A DNA stretch of 64,000 bases from Candidatus Dormiibacterota bacterium (GTDB taxonomy: Bacteria; Chloroflexota; Dormibacteria; Dormibacterales; Dormibacteraceae): assembly GCA_955652675.1 (NCBI GenBank), contig CATPBP010000019.1:1-64000 (forward strand), in the 5' to 3' direction. Position 1 is the first letter of the stretch. Each line of letters opens with the position of its first letter. Below are positions 16,146-23,754 of the stretch, piece after piece. Both the position numbers and the translations under genes were made by a program. The notes beneath the pieces were generated by a model, which did no database searches, was not told the origin of the DNA, and saw nothing but the letters and a program-made list of their open reading frames with translations.

Positions 16146-16784
16146 GTGAGAGCGCCTCTGCGCTTCCGCCTGGCCCGGTTCCTGCTCCGGCTGATCCTGG
16201 GCAGCCTGTTCCGGGTGTGGCTGGAGGGAGCCGATCGGCTGCCGGGCAGCGGTCCCTACCTGCTGGCCTGCAATCATCTCAGCTGGGTCGATCCCTTCCT
16301 GCTCCTGGCCTGGCTCCCGGCCAGCCCCCGCATCCACTTCCTGGGCCGCCGCACGGCCATCTACAACCGGACCTGGAAGCGGTGGCTGCTTCAGTTCATG
16401 GGCGGCGTCATCCCGGTCGAGAGCGGCGACGTCGAGCACCTCTCTCGAGCTGTCGGAGGCGCGCTCGACCGAGGCGGCGTGGTGGCCATCTTTCCCGAAG
16501 GCAGGACGGGACCCGCCGAGGGCCGGCTGCAGGATCTCCGGCATGGGGTGGCGCACTTCGCGGCGCGGAACCGCGCGCCGGTGGTGCCTGCCGGCCTGGC
16601 CGGAACGCTCGAGCTCTGGCGAGGCAAGTCCCTCTGCATCCGGGTTGCGGAGCCACTGCGACTGCGGGGGGACGTGGGCTCGGACATGGCCGCGCTGGAG
16701 CGGGCGATGCGGGAGGCGCTGCCTCCCTACGGAGATCCCGGCGGCGCCCGGCCCTGGCCCTGGCTCACCACCCTGCTCCGCTAA
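16146..16784 (+). CDS. 1-acyl-glycerol-3-phosphate acyltransferase family (PlsC-like)
   Basis: 212 residues. The acyltransferase motifs are NHLSWVDPF (HX4D catalytic motif, about residue 46), PVESGD, and FPEGRTGPAEG (glycerophosphate-binding). A hydrophobic stretch near the N-terminus (LLRLILGSLFRVWL) should dock it to the inner membrane. It would acylate lysophosphatidate in phospholipid synthesis, though hemolysin/ornithine-lipid acyltransferases share the fold. GTG start, 17 nt after the exonuclease stop. Confidence 0.85.
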   Translation: MRAPLRFRLARFLLRLILGSLFRVWLEGADRLPGSGPYLLACNHLSWVDPFLLLAWLPASPRIHFLGRRTAIYNRTWKRWLLQFMGGVIPVESGDVEHLSRAVGGALDRGGVVAIFPEGRTGPAEGRLQDLRHGVAHFAARNRAPVVPAGLAGTLELWRGKSLCIRVAEPLRLRGDVGSDMAALERAMREALPPYGDPGGARPWPWLTTLLR

Positions 16785-16817
16785 GCTTTGGCTGATGCTG
16801 CGTGCAGGTATCCGGCC

Positions 16818-17165
16818 ATGCAGCTGATCACCGGAGACCAGCTCGGCGAGGGCCACGCGACACCGGGTATGACGCGCAAGGAGGCGTTCGCGGGCGAGGG
16901 CGTCTGGACGGGAACCGTCTTGCTGCCGGCGGGCACGGACTCCGCCTGGCACCACCATGGGGAGCACCGGAACTACCTCTACATTGTCCGCGGTCTGGCG
17001 CGCTTCGAGAACGAGGAGGGAGATCAGCTGGACGCCCGGACCGGAGACTTCGTGTTCATCGGCCCGTACGAGGTCCATCGGGAGGTGAATCCGGGCAGCG
17101 AAGAGTCCGAGGTCGTCCTCTTCCGGCTCGGAGAGGGCCCTGTCGTGGTGAACGTCGAGCACTGA
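16818..17165 (+). CDS. Small cupin-domain protein
   Basis: 115 residues forming one cupin barrel. The metal-site pattern WHHHGEHRNYLYIVRG (about 35-50) supplies the first motif (HxH...E), and FVFIGPYEVHRE (about 75-86) the second. Single-domain cupins bind a metal and are often small-molecule dioxygenases, isomerases or sensors; the function is unassigned. Last gene of the plus-strand run that starts with the HTH regulator; a TAAGCT hexamer at 16782-16787 could give it its own transcript. Confidence 0.78.
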   Translation: MQLITGDQLGEGHATPGMTRKEAFAGEGVWTGTVLLPAGTDSAWHHHGEHRNYLYIVRGLARFENEEGDQLDARTGDFVFIGPYEVHREVNPGSEESEVVLFRLGEGPVVVNVEH

Positions 17166-17202
17166 GGCAAGCCGGCGCGCGAGCCCGGCGCCGCCGCTCG
17201 GC

Positions 17203-17559
17203 TCAGCGCAACGCCCAACCCGCTCTGGTGATCGCGGCGCGCAGTCGCGCATTCCCGGCGGCGTCCCGGCTCAGGTCCCTGAGAAGCCGGTCGACCCACT
17301 CCGGCGCGGGCGCCTCAGGGCCGAAGCGGAGACTCCCACCGCTCCTCGCCACCCGGTAATCGGTACCGGCCGCAAGGATCCGCACCTCCCGCGGCGGCGA
17401 CCGTCCGAGCAGGCCACGGCTGACGGACGCGCTGGGCAGCCTGTCGGCCAGGTAGTCGAGAAGGCCGCTGGGGTCAGGCTCTCCTGCGAGCGCCGAGCGG
17501 CAGAAAGCACAGGCCGCCTCGAGCGGCAGCGAAGGCGCCCCGCAGACCTCGCACTTCAA
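17203..17559 (-). CDS. Small zinc-ribbon protein
   Basis: 118 residues. The N-terminus MKCEVCGAPSLPLEAACAFC has two CxxC pairs spaced as a zinc ribbon. The rest is not recognised; it contains RILAAGTDYRVARSGGSLRF and a helical C-terminus. No membrane segment. It is the last gene of a three-gene operon: its start overlaps the D-aminopeptidase stop by 4 nt. Confidence 0.65.
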   Translation of the reverse strand: MKCEVCGAPSLPLEAACAFCRSALAGEPDPSGLLDYLADRLPSASVSRGLLGRSPPREVRILAAGTDYRVARSGGSLRFGPEAPAPEWVDRLLRDLSRDAAGNARLRAAITRAGWALR

Positions 17560-18383
17560 CTGGTGGCTGCCTGCGCCAGGTCGACCAGGGCCAGGAAGAG
17601 CTTGTAGATCTGGACGTAGTCTTCCCCGGCGTAGGCCACGCCCCTCGAGCCGATCCTGCGGACCCCAGGGATCCGTTCGCAGGAGTCCGCCATGGCGGTG
17701 CGGACGAAGTCCACCTCCAGCTCGACGGTGCCCTCCAGACGCATCGGGGGGATGTTGTCCAGCCGCTCTATGGCCCTGCGAGCCCCGGAGCGGATTCGCT
17801 GCCTAGCCAGCTCCGGGTGCAGGGAGCGCGCAGCCTGGTGGGCCAGCGACTCCTTGACGACCACTCCTTCGACCGTCAGGCAGAACTGGTGCATCTGGGA
17901 GACGGCGGCCGCGTCGCCGGTGAAGAGGGCGACAGGGCAGTCGAAGTAGCCGCAGAGGTATCCCGTCAAACTGCCCTCGCTCTGGGGTATGCCGCCCAGG
18001 CGGACCTCCTGCACCAGCCGGGGGTCGGCACCGCTGTGGTCGAGGACGGCGTCCCGGGTGCCGGACGAAGCGTGGTATCCGACGAAGTAGGCGGCGTCGA
18101 AGCCCGGTCCCATCCCTTCGCCCATGTAGAGGCGGCGGGGGTAGCCGCTCAGCAGCTCGGCCGCTGGGTGAAGCTCGTCCGGGAGCAGGTTGGTGCCAGA
18201 CCAGTGGCCGTCGCTCACGACGATCTCCTGAACGCCCGCCTCGAGGGCCCCCTCGATGGCGGCGTTGACCTCGAGCGTCATCAGCCGCCGGAAGAGGGGA
18301 TAGTCGCGGCCGGCGGGATCGGTCTGCTCGTCGCGGACCACGCCCGCCACTCCCTCCATGTCGGCGGAGACGAAGACTCTCAA
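17556..18383 (-). CDS. M55 family D-aminopeptidase (DppA-like)
   Basis: 275 residues. The start MRVFVSADMEGVAGV is the hallmark of M55 zinc peptidases (SxDxEGxxG, with Asp and Glu as metal ligands); VSDGHWSGTNLL, FVGYHASSGT and VLDHSGAD follow in the expected order. The family cleaves short D-amino-acid peptides, as Bacillus DppA does, so a role in D-Ala-peptide or cell-wall peptide recycling is likely. TTG start (18381-18383), 7 nt after the preceding small gene. No oligopeptide transporter is nearby. Confidence 0.87.
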   Translation of the reverse strand: MRVFVSADMEGVAGVVRDEQTDPAGRDYPLFRRLMTLEVNAAIEGALEAGVQEIVVSDGHWSGTNLLPDELHPAAELLSGYPRRLYMGEGMGPGFDAAYFVGYHASSGTRDAVLDHSGADPRLVQEVRLGGIPQSEGSLTGYLCGYFDCPVALFTGDAAAVSQMHQFCLTVEGVVVKESLAHQAARSLHPELARQRIRSGARRAIERLDNIPPMRLEGTVELEVDFVRTAMADSCERIPGVRRIGSRGVAYAGEDYVQIYKLFLALVDLAQAATS

Positions 18384-18390
18384 GGAGCGA

Positions 18391-18606
18391 TCAATCGGTG
18401 TAGCGCTGGATCAGCCCGTCTTCGCGCCGCTTCTCCTCCTGGTAGAGGGGGCAGTCCTCGAAGTCGCGGACGCAGATCGGCGGCGATTCCCGCAGCGCCA
18501 GCTTCACCTTTGACTTGTGGTCGACGTGACAGTCGAAGTGATACACGCGGAGCGGTCCACGCCGTTCCTTGTAGAGCTGTTCCAGATAAGGGCAGCGACG
18601 CACCAC
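18391..18606 (-). CDS. Cysteine-containing 71-aa protein
   Basis: Four cysteines (CPYLE near residue 5, DCHVDHKSK, ICVRDF, DCPLY) suggest one bound zinc or Fe-S cluster; the spacing is too wide for a standard zinc ribbon. It opens the operon with the M55 peptidase and zinc-ribbon genes. The GTG start is only 14 bp from the divergent ligase start, with TAACTT (18613-18618 reverse) 6 nt upstream. I do not recognise the family. Confidence 0.6.
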   Translation of the reverse strand: MVRRCPYLEQLYKERRGPLRVYHFDCHVDHKSKVKLALRESPPICVRDFEDCPLYQEEKRREDGLIQRYTD

Positions 18607-18620
18607 TACGATAAGTTACC
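18607..18620. promoter_or_regulatory. 14-bp divergent promoter with two overlapping -10 hexamers
   Basis: The whole gap between two GTG starts is TACGATAAGTTACC. On plus, TACGAT (18607-18612) lies 8 nt before the ligase GTG. On minus, TAACTT (reverse of 18613-18618) lies 6 nt before the small gene's GTG. Any -35 contacts must fall inside the opposite gene. Confidence 0.5.
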
Positions 18621-20282
18621 GTGCTCGACTTCGCCCGGACGGCGGAGGCGATCGGAGCCACCTCTTCCACCCTCGAGAAGAGCCGCCTGCTCGCCGACTA
18701 CCTGCGCCGCCTTCCACCAGACGACCTGCGCCGCGCAGCAATTTACATGAGCGGCCAGCCCTACGGGCGCGCCGAGCGGCGAACCCTGAACCTGGGCTGG
18801 GCGGCCATCGGCAAAGTCGTGGGCCGCCTCTCCAGACGGCCGCCGGAGGAGCTCAACGGCCTCTTCCTGAAGCACTCGGATCTGGGGGACTGGACCTTCG
18901 ACGCCCTCAGCGAAGCGACCCATCCAGCGGCCACCTCGATGGCCGAGGTCGCCGCCGCCCTGGAGGAGATCCGGACGGCTCGGACGGCAGCCGCCAAGCA
19001 GCAGCTCCTGGAGGCGCTGCTAGACCGGCTCGACCCGCTGGCCGCCAAGTACGTGGTCAAGGTGCTGAGCTTCGAGCTCCGGATCGGTCTCCAGGAGGGC
19101 CTGGTCGAAGCAGCCCTCGCCTCCGCCTTCGAGGTCCCCCTGGCGACGGTGCGCCGGATCCACATGCTGACCGGCGACATCGGCGAGACGGCCGTCCGGT
19201 GCCGGGCCGGGGAGCTGGCCGATACCCGGATCACGCTCTTCCAACCCATCCGCTTCATGCTCGCCACGGCGGTGGAGACGCCAGAGGAGGCGTTCCAGCG
19301 GATGCAAACCGAGGTCGTCTGGACCGAGGAGAAGTACGACGGCGTCCGCTGCCAGCTGCACAGCTCGGGGGGCCGCTGCGAGCTGTTCAGCCGGGAGCTG
19401 AAAGAGACGAGCGAGGCGTTCCCCGAGATCGTGGAGGCCGGCCTCGGGCTCATCCACGAAGTCCTGCTGGACGGAGAGGTGCTGGCCCACGACGGGACCC
19501 AGGTGCTTCCCTTTTTCGAGCTCCAGCGGCGGCTGGGCCGCAAGGTGGTGTCCAGCGCACTGCGAGCCGAGGTGCCGCTGGTATTCGTCGCGTTCGACCT
19601 GCTCTACCTGGACGGTGATGTGGTCATGGACCGTCCGCTGGAGGAGCGGCGGCGGCTGATGGAGGAGCTGGGCATGAAGCCGCCCTTCCTGCTGGCGAGG
19701 CTGGAGACCGCCCGCGATCCCGAGCACCTGGACCGCATCTTCGCGGAAACGCGCGACAGGGGGAACGAGGGATTGATGGTGAAGGACCCGCACAGCCCCT
19801 ACAGCCCGGGCCGGCGGGGCATGTCGTGGCTGAAGCTCAAGCGCCCGCTGGCAACGCTGGACGTGGTCGTCACCGCCGTCGAGTGGGGTCACGGGAAGCG
19901 TCGGGGGGTGCTCTCCGACTACACCTTCGCGGTTCGGGAGGCGGAGACAGGGCAGCTGCTGAACGTCGGGAAGGCGTACACCGGGCTGACGGACGCCGAG
20001 ATCGCGACGATGACGGAGTTTTTCCTCGCCAACACGGTCGCCGACTACGGCAGGAGCCGTCTGGTCGAGCCGAACACCGTGATCGAGGTCGCCTTCGACT
20101 CCATACAGCGATCCGCCCGCCACCGCAGCGGATTCGCCCTGCGCTTCCCACGCATCGTCAGACTGCGGGAGGACAAGCCGGTCGCCGAGATCGATACCCT
20201 GGCCCGGGTGCGTGAGCTCCACGAGAGGTACTTCGCCCGGCTGATCCCCCTGGCCCAGGTCGCCGAGGTCTCCGAAGAGTGA
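18621..20282 (+). CDS. ATP-dependent DNA ligase
   Basis: 553 residues. Seals nicks in duplex DNA using ATP. An N-terminal DNA-binding domain (about 1-205) of the archaeal/eukaryotic type I class precedes the nucleotidyltransferase core, with motif I EEKYDGVRCQLH (adenylated Lys238), motif III (FVAFDLLYLDG), motif IV (NEGLMVKD) and motif V (WLKLKRP). A C-terminal OB domain follows. This is the long LigB/LigC-like form, not the LigD polymerase fusion. The next gene, an MBL hydrolase, overlaps the stop by 4 nt. An MBL exonuclease gene lies 2.5 kb upstream. Confidence 0.92.
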   Translation: MLDFARTAEAIGATSSTLEKSRLLADYLRRLPPDDLRRAAIYMSGQPYGRAERRTLNLGWAAIGKVVGRLSRRPPEELNGLFLKHSDLGDWTFDALSEATHPAATSMAEVAAALEEIRTARTAAAKQQLLEALLDRLDPLAAKYVVKVLSFELRIGLQEGLVEAALASAFEVPLATVRRIHMLTGDIGETAVRCRAGELADTRITLFQPIRFMLATAVETPEEAFQRMQTEVVWTEEKYDGVRCQLHSSGGRCELFSRELKETSEAFPEIVEAGLGLIHEVLLDGEVLAHDGTQVLPFFELQRRLGRKVVSSALRAEVPLVFVAFDLLYLDGDVVMDRPLEERRRLMEELGMKPPFLLARLETARDPEHLDRIFAETRDRGNEGLMVKDPHSPYSPGRRGMSWLKLKRPLATLDVVVTAVEWGHGKRRGVLSDYTFAVREAETGQLLNVGKAYTGLTDAEIATMTEFFLANTVADYGRSRLVEPNTVIEVAFDSIQRSARHRSGFALRFPRIVRLREDKPVAEIDTLARVRELHERYFARLIPLAQVAEVSEE

Positions 20283-21028
20283 AGCTGACGTTCATGGGGA
20301 CCGCCGGCGCCCGCTTCATGGTGGCCAAGCAGCTTGCGGCGTCCGGAGGGCTCTACCTGGAGCTTGGCTCTACGCGCCTCGCCATGGACCCGGGACCGGG
20401 AGCCGTGGTCCAGTACGCCAAGCGGAAGGTGGACCTGAGCCGGCTCGACGGGATCCTGGTCAGCCACCGCCACCTCGATCACTGCGGCGACGTCAACGTG
20501 GTCATCGAGGCGATGACCGAGGGCGGCTTCCGGCCTCGGGGCACGCTCTTCTGCCCCTCGGACGCGCTCGACGAAGACCCGGTCGTGCTCAAGTACCTCC
20601 GGCACTTCCCCGAAGAGGTCGTCCGCCTGCAGCCGGAGAGCCCGTACCAGCTGAAGGAGATCAGCTTCCGGACCACCCGCCGCCACATCCACGGGGTCGA
20701 GACCTACGGTTTCCGGTTCGGAGACGGGGACATCCCGAACCTCGGGTGGGTGACCGACTCCAAGTACTACGACGGGATCGCCGAGGATCATCGCGCCCAG
20801 GTGATGCTCATCCACACCGTTCTTGCTCAGAGCCGGCCCGACCTACCGCACCTGGGCCTGGACGACGCCGAGCGCATTATCGCCGAGGCGCAGCCGAGGC
20901 TTGCCGTCATCACGCACTTCGGGATGGGCGTCTGGCGGGCCCACCCCTGGGAGGTGGCGGCCCAGCTCAGCGAGCGAACCGGGATCGAGGTCAAGGCTGC
21001 GCGAGACGGGATGTCGCTCGAGGTTTGA
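20279..21028 (+). CDS. MBL-fold metallo-hydrolase
   Basis: 249 residues. The metal site VSHRHLDHCGD (about residue 60) and later THFGMGVWRAHPW are clear. The opening LTFMGTAGARFMVAKQ and GGLYLELG are typical of the RNase Z/phosphodiesterase-like branch. It could be a tRNA 3' nuclease relative or a cyclic-nucleotide/phospho-diester hydrolase; substrate not known. The 4-nt GTGA overlap with the ligase gene suggests a joint role. Confidence 0.8.
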   Translation: MKLTFMGTAGARFMVAKQLAASGGLYLELGSTRLAMDPGPGAVVQYAKRKVDLSRLDGILVSHRHLDHCGDVNVVIEAMTEGGFRPRGTLFCPSDALDEDPVVLKYLRHFPEEVVRLQPESPYQLKEISFRTTRRHIHGVETYGFRFGDGDIPNLGWVTDSKYYDGIAEDHRAQVMLIHTVLAQSRPDLPHLGLDDAERIIAEAQPRLAVITHFGMGVWRAHPWEVAAQLSERTGIEVKAARDGMSLEV

Positions 21029-21050
21029 ACGACGGTGCCCGGTCCCAGGT

Positions 21051-21683
21051 TCAGCGGCGGGCAGCGCCCTCCTGGGGCACCGGGACCGCTGGCGGGGCGT
21101 CGATCATGCCGTCGATCAGCCCGTAAACGATCGCCTCTTCGGGGGACATGTAGTAGTCGCGGTCGGTGTCGCGCTCGATGCGCTCCAGAGGCTGCCCGGT
21201 GTGCTGGGCGATCAGCTCATTCAGCTCGTTCTTGATCCGGAGGATCTCCCTAGCGTGGATGTCCAGGTCGGTCGCCTGGCCGGTCAGCCCGCGTCCGGCG
21301 ATCAGCGGCTGATGCACATGGATCCGCGCGTTGGGAAGGGCGAAGCGCTTGCCCTTGGCGCCGGCCATGAGCAGAACCGTGCCGAAGCTGGCGGTGCGGC
21401 CCACGGCCACCGTGGAGATGGGCGGCTTCACGTACTGCATGGTGTCGTAGATCGCCATCCCCGAGGCCACGGCGCCTCCCGGGGAGTTCACGTACATCTG
21501 GATCTCTTTGTCCGGGTCCTCCGCGGCCAGGAAGATCAGCTGTGCGACGATCAGGTTGGCCATCACGTCGTCGATCGGGCGTCCGACGATCACGATGCGG
21601 TCGCGCAAGAGCCGGGAGTAGATGTCGAAGGCACGCTCCCGGTTGCCGCCCTCGTTCTCGATCACGGTGGGTACCCACGCCAT
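21051..21683 (-). CDS. clpP: ATP-dependent Clp protease proteolytic subunit
   Basis: 210 residues. The Ser99-His124-Asp172 triad is visible: Ser99 in GRTASFG, His124 in HVHQP, Asp172 in [30 protein letters not shown] is the ClpP signature. GRTASFG departs from the usual GxAASMG, a change common in second ClpP copies, so this may be one of two paralogues. The C-terminus is short and acidic. Clp ATPases are not in the window. A TAGGAT hexamer 9 nt upstream suggests a leaderless transcript. Confidence 0.93.
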   Translation of the reverse strand: MAWVPTVIENEGGNRERAFDIYSRLLRDRIVIVGRPIDDVMANLIVAQLIFLAAEDPDKEIQMYVNSPGGAVASGMAIYDTMQYVKPPISTVAVGRTASFGTVLLMAGAKGKRFALPNARIHVHQPLIAGRGLTGQATDLDIHAREILRIKNELNELIAQHTGQPLERIERDTDRDYYMSPEEAIVYGLIDGMIDAPPAVPVPQEGAARR

Positions 21684-21692
21684 GGCCTACCG

Positions 21693-21698
21693 ATCCTA
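21693..21698 (-). promoter_or_regulatory. Putative -10 element TAGGAT of clpP
   Basis: Reads TAGGAT on the minus strand, 9 nt before the ATG at 21683. Confidence 0.45.
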
Positions 21699-21780
21699 TC
21701 AGGCAATACTCCTCCCGCCGGTGCCGCCTTAACAGGCGGCCTTGGGGCTTCGGGCGCCCCTCGGTATATTCACGCGCGAA

Positions 21781-22233
21781 GTGGCCACTGGAGAAGGGAG
21801 GGTGCTGTCTGCGAGCGACTTCTTCGAGGTCCTGCCGACGGCGCTGGCCGGTCAGCTGCAGGCCGAGCTGCGTGGGTTCGAAGCGGTTCGCGACCGTGGG
21901 CGCCTGCTCAAGCTCGACTACGGCCATGCCGAGACGCACTTCGAGGCCTGGTATCACCGCTCCGCCGGGCGACTTGAGGTCGGGCTCCACTTCGAGGGCG
22001 ACCCGGACCTGAACGAGCGGGCGCACGTGTTCTTCAGACGGCGGATCGTGGAGATCAAGAGAGCCCTGCCCCGTGCGGAGCTGGAGCCCTGGGACCACGG
22101 CTGGGTCCGCCTCTACGAGACCGCCCCCGCAGCCGACCTGACCAGCCGGACGCTGGCCCTGGTGGCCGAGCGGCTGGCCGCCTTCATAACCGTGCTGCAG
22201 CCTATGGTTTTCGAGTTCTGGGAGTCAGAGTGA
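21781..22233 (+). CDS. Uncharacterised soluble protein (150 aa)
   Basis: The sequence has alternating strands and helices, such as [40 protein letters not shown] and [17 protein letters not shown]. No membrane segment, cysteine cluster or catalytic motif. GTG 21781 is chosen because TATATT (21765-21770) ends 10 nt upstream and no ribosome binding site exists for the other in-frame codons. The family is not recognised. Followed directly by a tiny open frame and the O-methyltransferase. Confidence 0.6.
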   Translation: MATGEGRVLSASDFFEVLPTALAGQLQAELRGFEAVRDRGRLLKLDYGHAETHFEAWYHRSAGRLEVGLHFEGDPDLNERAHVFFRRRIVEIKRALPRAELEPWDHGWVRLYETAPAADLTSRTLALVAERLAAFITVLQPMVFEFWESE

Positions 22234-22344
22234 ATGGTCGGCCGTGACCGAGTTCGTCCGTCTCGAGCCCGACTTCTACGCACCACCGAGGAGGTCTATC
22301 ACGTGCTACAGGTCCTAACTCCGGGCGGGGTGACGGCGGCATGA
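22234..22344 (+). CDS. Possible 36-aa leader peptide coupled to the O-methyltransferase gene
   Basis: ATG at 22234 directly follows the upstream TGA, and the frame ends in a TGA that overlaps the next gene's ATG (ATGA, 22341-22344). The C-terminal half, TEEVYHVLQVLTPGGVTAA, looks protein-like. A strong GAGGAGG (22288-22294) also lies 8 nt before an internal in-frame GTG at 22303, giving a 13-residue alternative. It may only serve translational coupling. Confidence 0.3.
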   Translation: MVGRDRVRPSRARLLRTTEEVYHVLQVLTPGGVTAA

Positions 22345-22988
22345 GGCTGGCGGCGGTCCAGGTGGACGCCAGGCTCCAGGATTACATGGAGTCGTTGCTT
22401 CCCCGGCGCGACCCGGTTGTGGAACGCATCGAGCGGCAGGTGGAGGAGCAGAACATCCCCGCCGTCGGCCCCCTGGAGGGGCAGCTGCTCTACCTGCTCC
22501 TGAAGACGCACCGGTCTGCAGACGTCCTGGAACTTGGCACCGCAGTCGGCTACAGCGCGATCTGGCTCGCCCGCGGCTGTTCTGGAAAGGTGACCACCGT
22601 CGAGCTGCAGGCGGAACGCGCCCAGCAGGCTCGGCAAAACCTCGAGGACGCGGGCCTTGGCGACCGGGTGCAGGTCGTCGAGGGGGATGCGATCGGCTAT
22701 CTGGAGAGGACCCAGGGCCAGGTCGACTGCGTCTTCAACGATCTGCTGAACTCCTTCCCGGACGAGGCGACGGTGGAGCGCTGCGTGCAACTCTCACTGG
22801 CCCGGCTGCGCCCGGGCGGCCTGCTGCTGGCGGACAATGCCCTGGGTCGTGGAGAGGTTGTGAGACCGAGCTCTCGCCAGTCCCGGAACATCAGCCGCTA
22901 CAACGAGCTGGTGGCTCGGGCGCCACAGCTGGAGAGCGTGATCGTGCCGCTCCGGGACGGCGTTTCCGTCGCCCGCCTCAAGGACTGA
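22341..22988 (+). CDS. Class I SAM-dependent O-methyltransferase (catechol O-methyltransferase family)
   Basis: 215 residues. SAM-binding motif I is DVLELGTAVGYSAIWLA (about 60-76), followed by TTVELQAE (acidic ribose-binding residue) and VVEGDAIGYL. FNDLLNSFPD occupies the place of the metal-binding Asp motif, and LRPGGLLLADNALGRGEV is the usual post-V segment. Such enzymes methylate hydroxyls of catechols or related phenolics with Mg2+; substrate unknown. The stop codon forms one end of a perfect hairpin. Confidence 0.82.
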   Translation: MRLAAVQVDARLQDYMESLLPRRDPVVERIERQVEEQNIPAVGPLEGQLLYLLLKTHRSADVLELGTAVGYSAIWLARGCSGKVTTVELQAERAQQARQNLEDAGLGDRVQVVEGDAIGYLERTQGQVDCVFNDLLNSFPDEATVERCVQLSLARLRPGGLLLADNALGRGEVVRPSSRQSRNISRYNELVARAPQLESVIVPLRDGVSVARLKD

Positions 22989-23013
22989 CCACTCCCCTTA
23001 CTGGGAGTGGTCA
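22986..23013. terminator. Perfect 11-bp hairpin spanning both stop codons of a convergent pair
   Basis: TGACCACTCCC (22986-22996), loop CTTACT, GGGAGTGGTCA (23003-23013). The first TGA is the stop of the O-methyltransferase. The final TCA is the reverse of the moaX-like stop. There is no T-tract. Confidence 0.6.
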
Positions 23014-23742
23014 GGGAAGGTCGGGCGTGCCGACCGGCCCGGACGCGGTCCGTGGGTCGGCGGCGGGGGGAGCCTCGCGTGCCTGGGTCCCCTCGATCCA
23101 GACAGCGCCGGAGCGCGCGAACTCCTTCTTCCAGATCGGCACCGACTCCTTGAGTCGGTCGATTCCCCGGCGGCAGGCGTCGATTGCCTCGGCACGGTGC
23201 GGGCAGGAGACCGCGACCACCACCGACGCCTCCCCTATCTCCAGGAATCCGGTCCGGTGGGCGATCGCGATACGGGCCTCCGGCCAGCGCTCGGCAATCT
23301 CGTCAGCGATGACCCGCATCTGCTTTTCGGCCATCTCCGCGTAGGCCTCGTACTCGAGGTGGGTGACCTCCTCGCCTCTCGAATTGTCGCGAACGATCCC
23401 GGTGAAGGTGCAGATCGCGCCGGCCCCTGCGTGCGCCACCGCCGCCTCCAGCCTGCGCGCGTCGAGCACCTCGCTGGTCACCTCGAAGAGCACTCCACCC
23501 TCTGAGCCACCGCTCACCGGGGGGATGAAGGCGATCTCGTCTCCGTCCTTCACGGAATCCGTCCATTGCGCGAAGGACTCGTTGAGCGCGGGCTGGATCA
23601 ACGACAGGTTGGCTTCCAGCGCCGGATGTCGCTCGCGCAATGCGGAGTAGACGTCCGCCACGCTGGCTCCGGCCAGGTCGAGCTCCTCCGTGGTCCTCCC
23701 CGCCTGCTCGCGGAGCCGTGCGAATAGCCTGGCCGTGATCAC
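23011..23742 (-). CDS. MoaD-MoaE fusion, molybdopterin synthase (MoaX-like)
   Basis: 243 residues. Residues 1-79 are MoaD, the ubiquitin-like sulfur carrier, with FARLREQAG at the start and the essential C-terminal Gly-Gly at 78-79 (PPVSGG). Residues 85-225 are MoaE, with ICTFTGIVRDNS, HLEYEAYAEMA, HRTGFLEIGEASV and the catalytic lysine motif PIWKKEFA. Molybdopterin synthase adds two sulfurs to cPMP. The Gly79-Ser80 junction matches the layout of mycobacterial MoaX, which is cleaved after Gly-Gly to free the thiocarboxylate tail. Other moa genes are absent here. GTG start, with TAAGAT 6 nt upstream. Confidence 0.9.
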   Translation of the reverse strand: MITARLFARLREQAGRTTEELDLAGASVADVYSALRERHPALEANLSLIQPALNESFAQWTDSVKDGDEIAFIPPVSGGSEGGVLFEVTSEVLDARRLEAAVAHAGAGAICTFTGIVRDNSRGEEVTHLEYEAYAEMAEKQMRVIADEIAERWPEARIAIAHRTGFLEIGEASVVVAVSCPHRAEAIDACRRGIDRLKESVPIWKKEFARSGAVWIEGTQAREAPPAADPRTASGPVGTPDLP

Positions 23743-23748
23743 GAACCG

Positions 23749-23754
23749 ATCTTA
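23749..23754 (-). promoter_or_regulatory. Putative -10 element TAAGAT of the moaX-like gene
   Basis: Reads TAAGAT on minus, 6 nt before GTG 23742. It overlaps the TAA stop (23752-23754) of the upstream SLOG gene, so the fusion could be expressed independently. Confidence 0.45.

Noticed and set aside
19020-20222. Minus-strand 400-codon open frame opposite the ATP-ligase
   Set aside because: Antisense shadow; the plus strand carries all ligase motifs.
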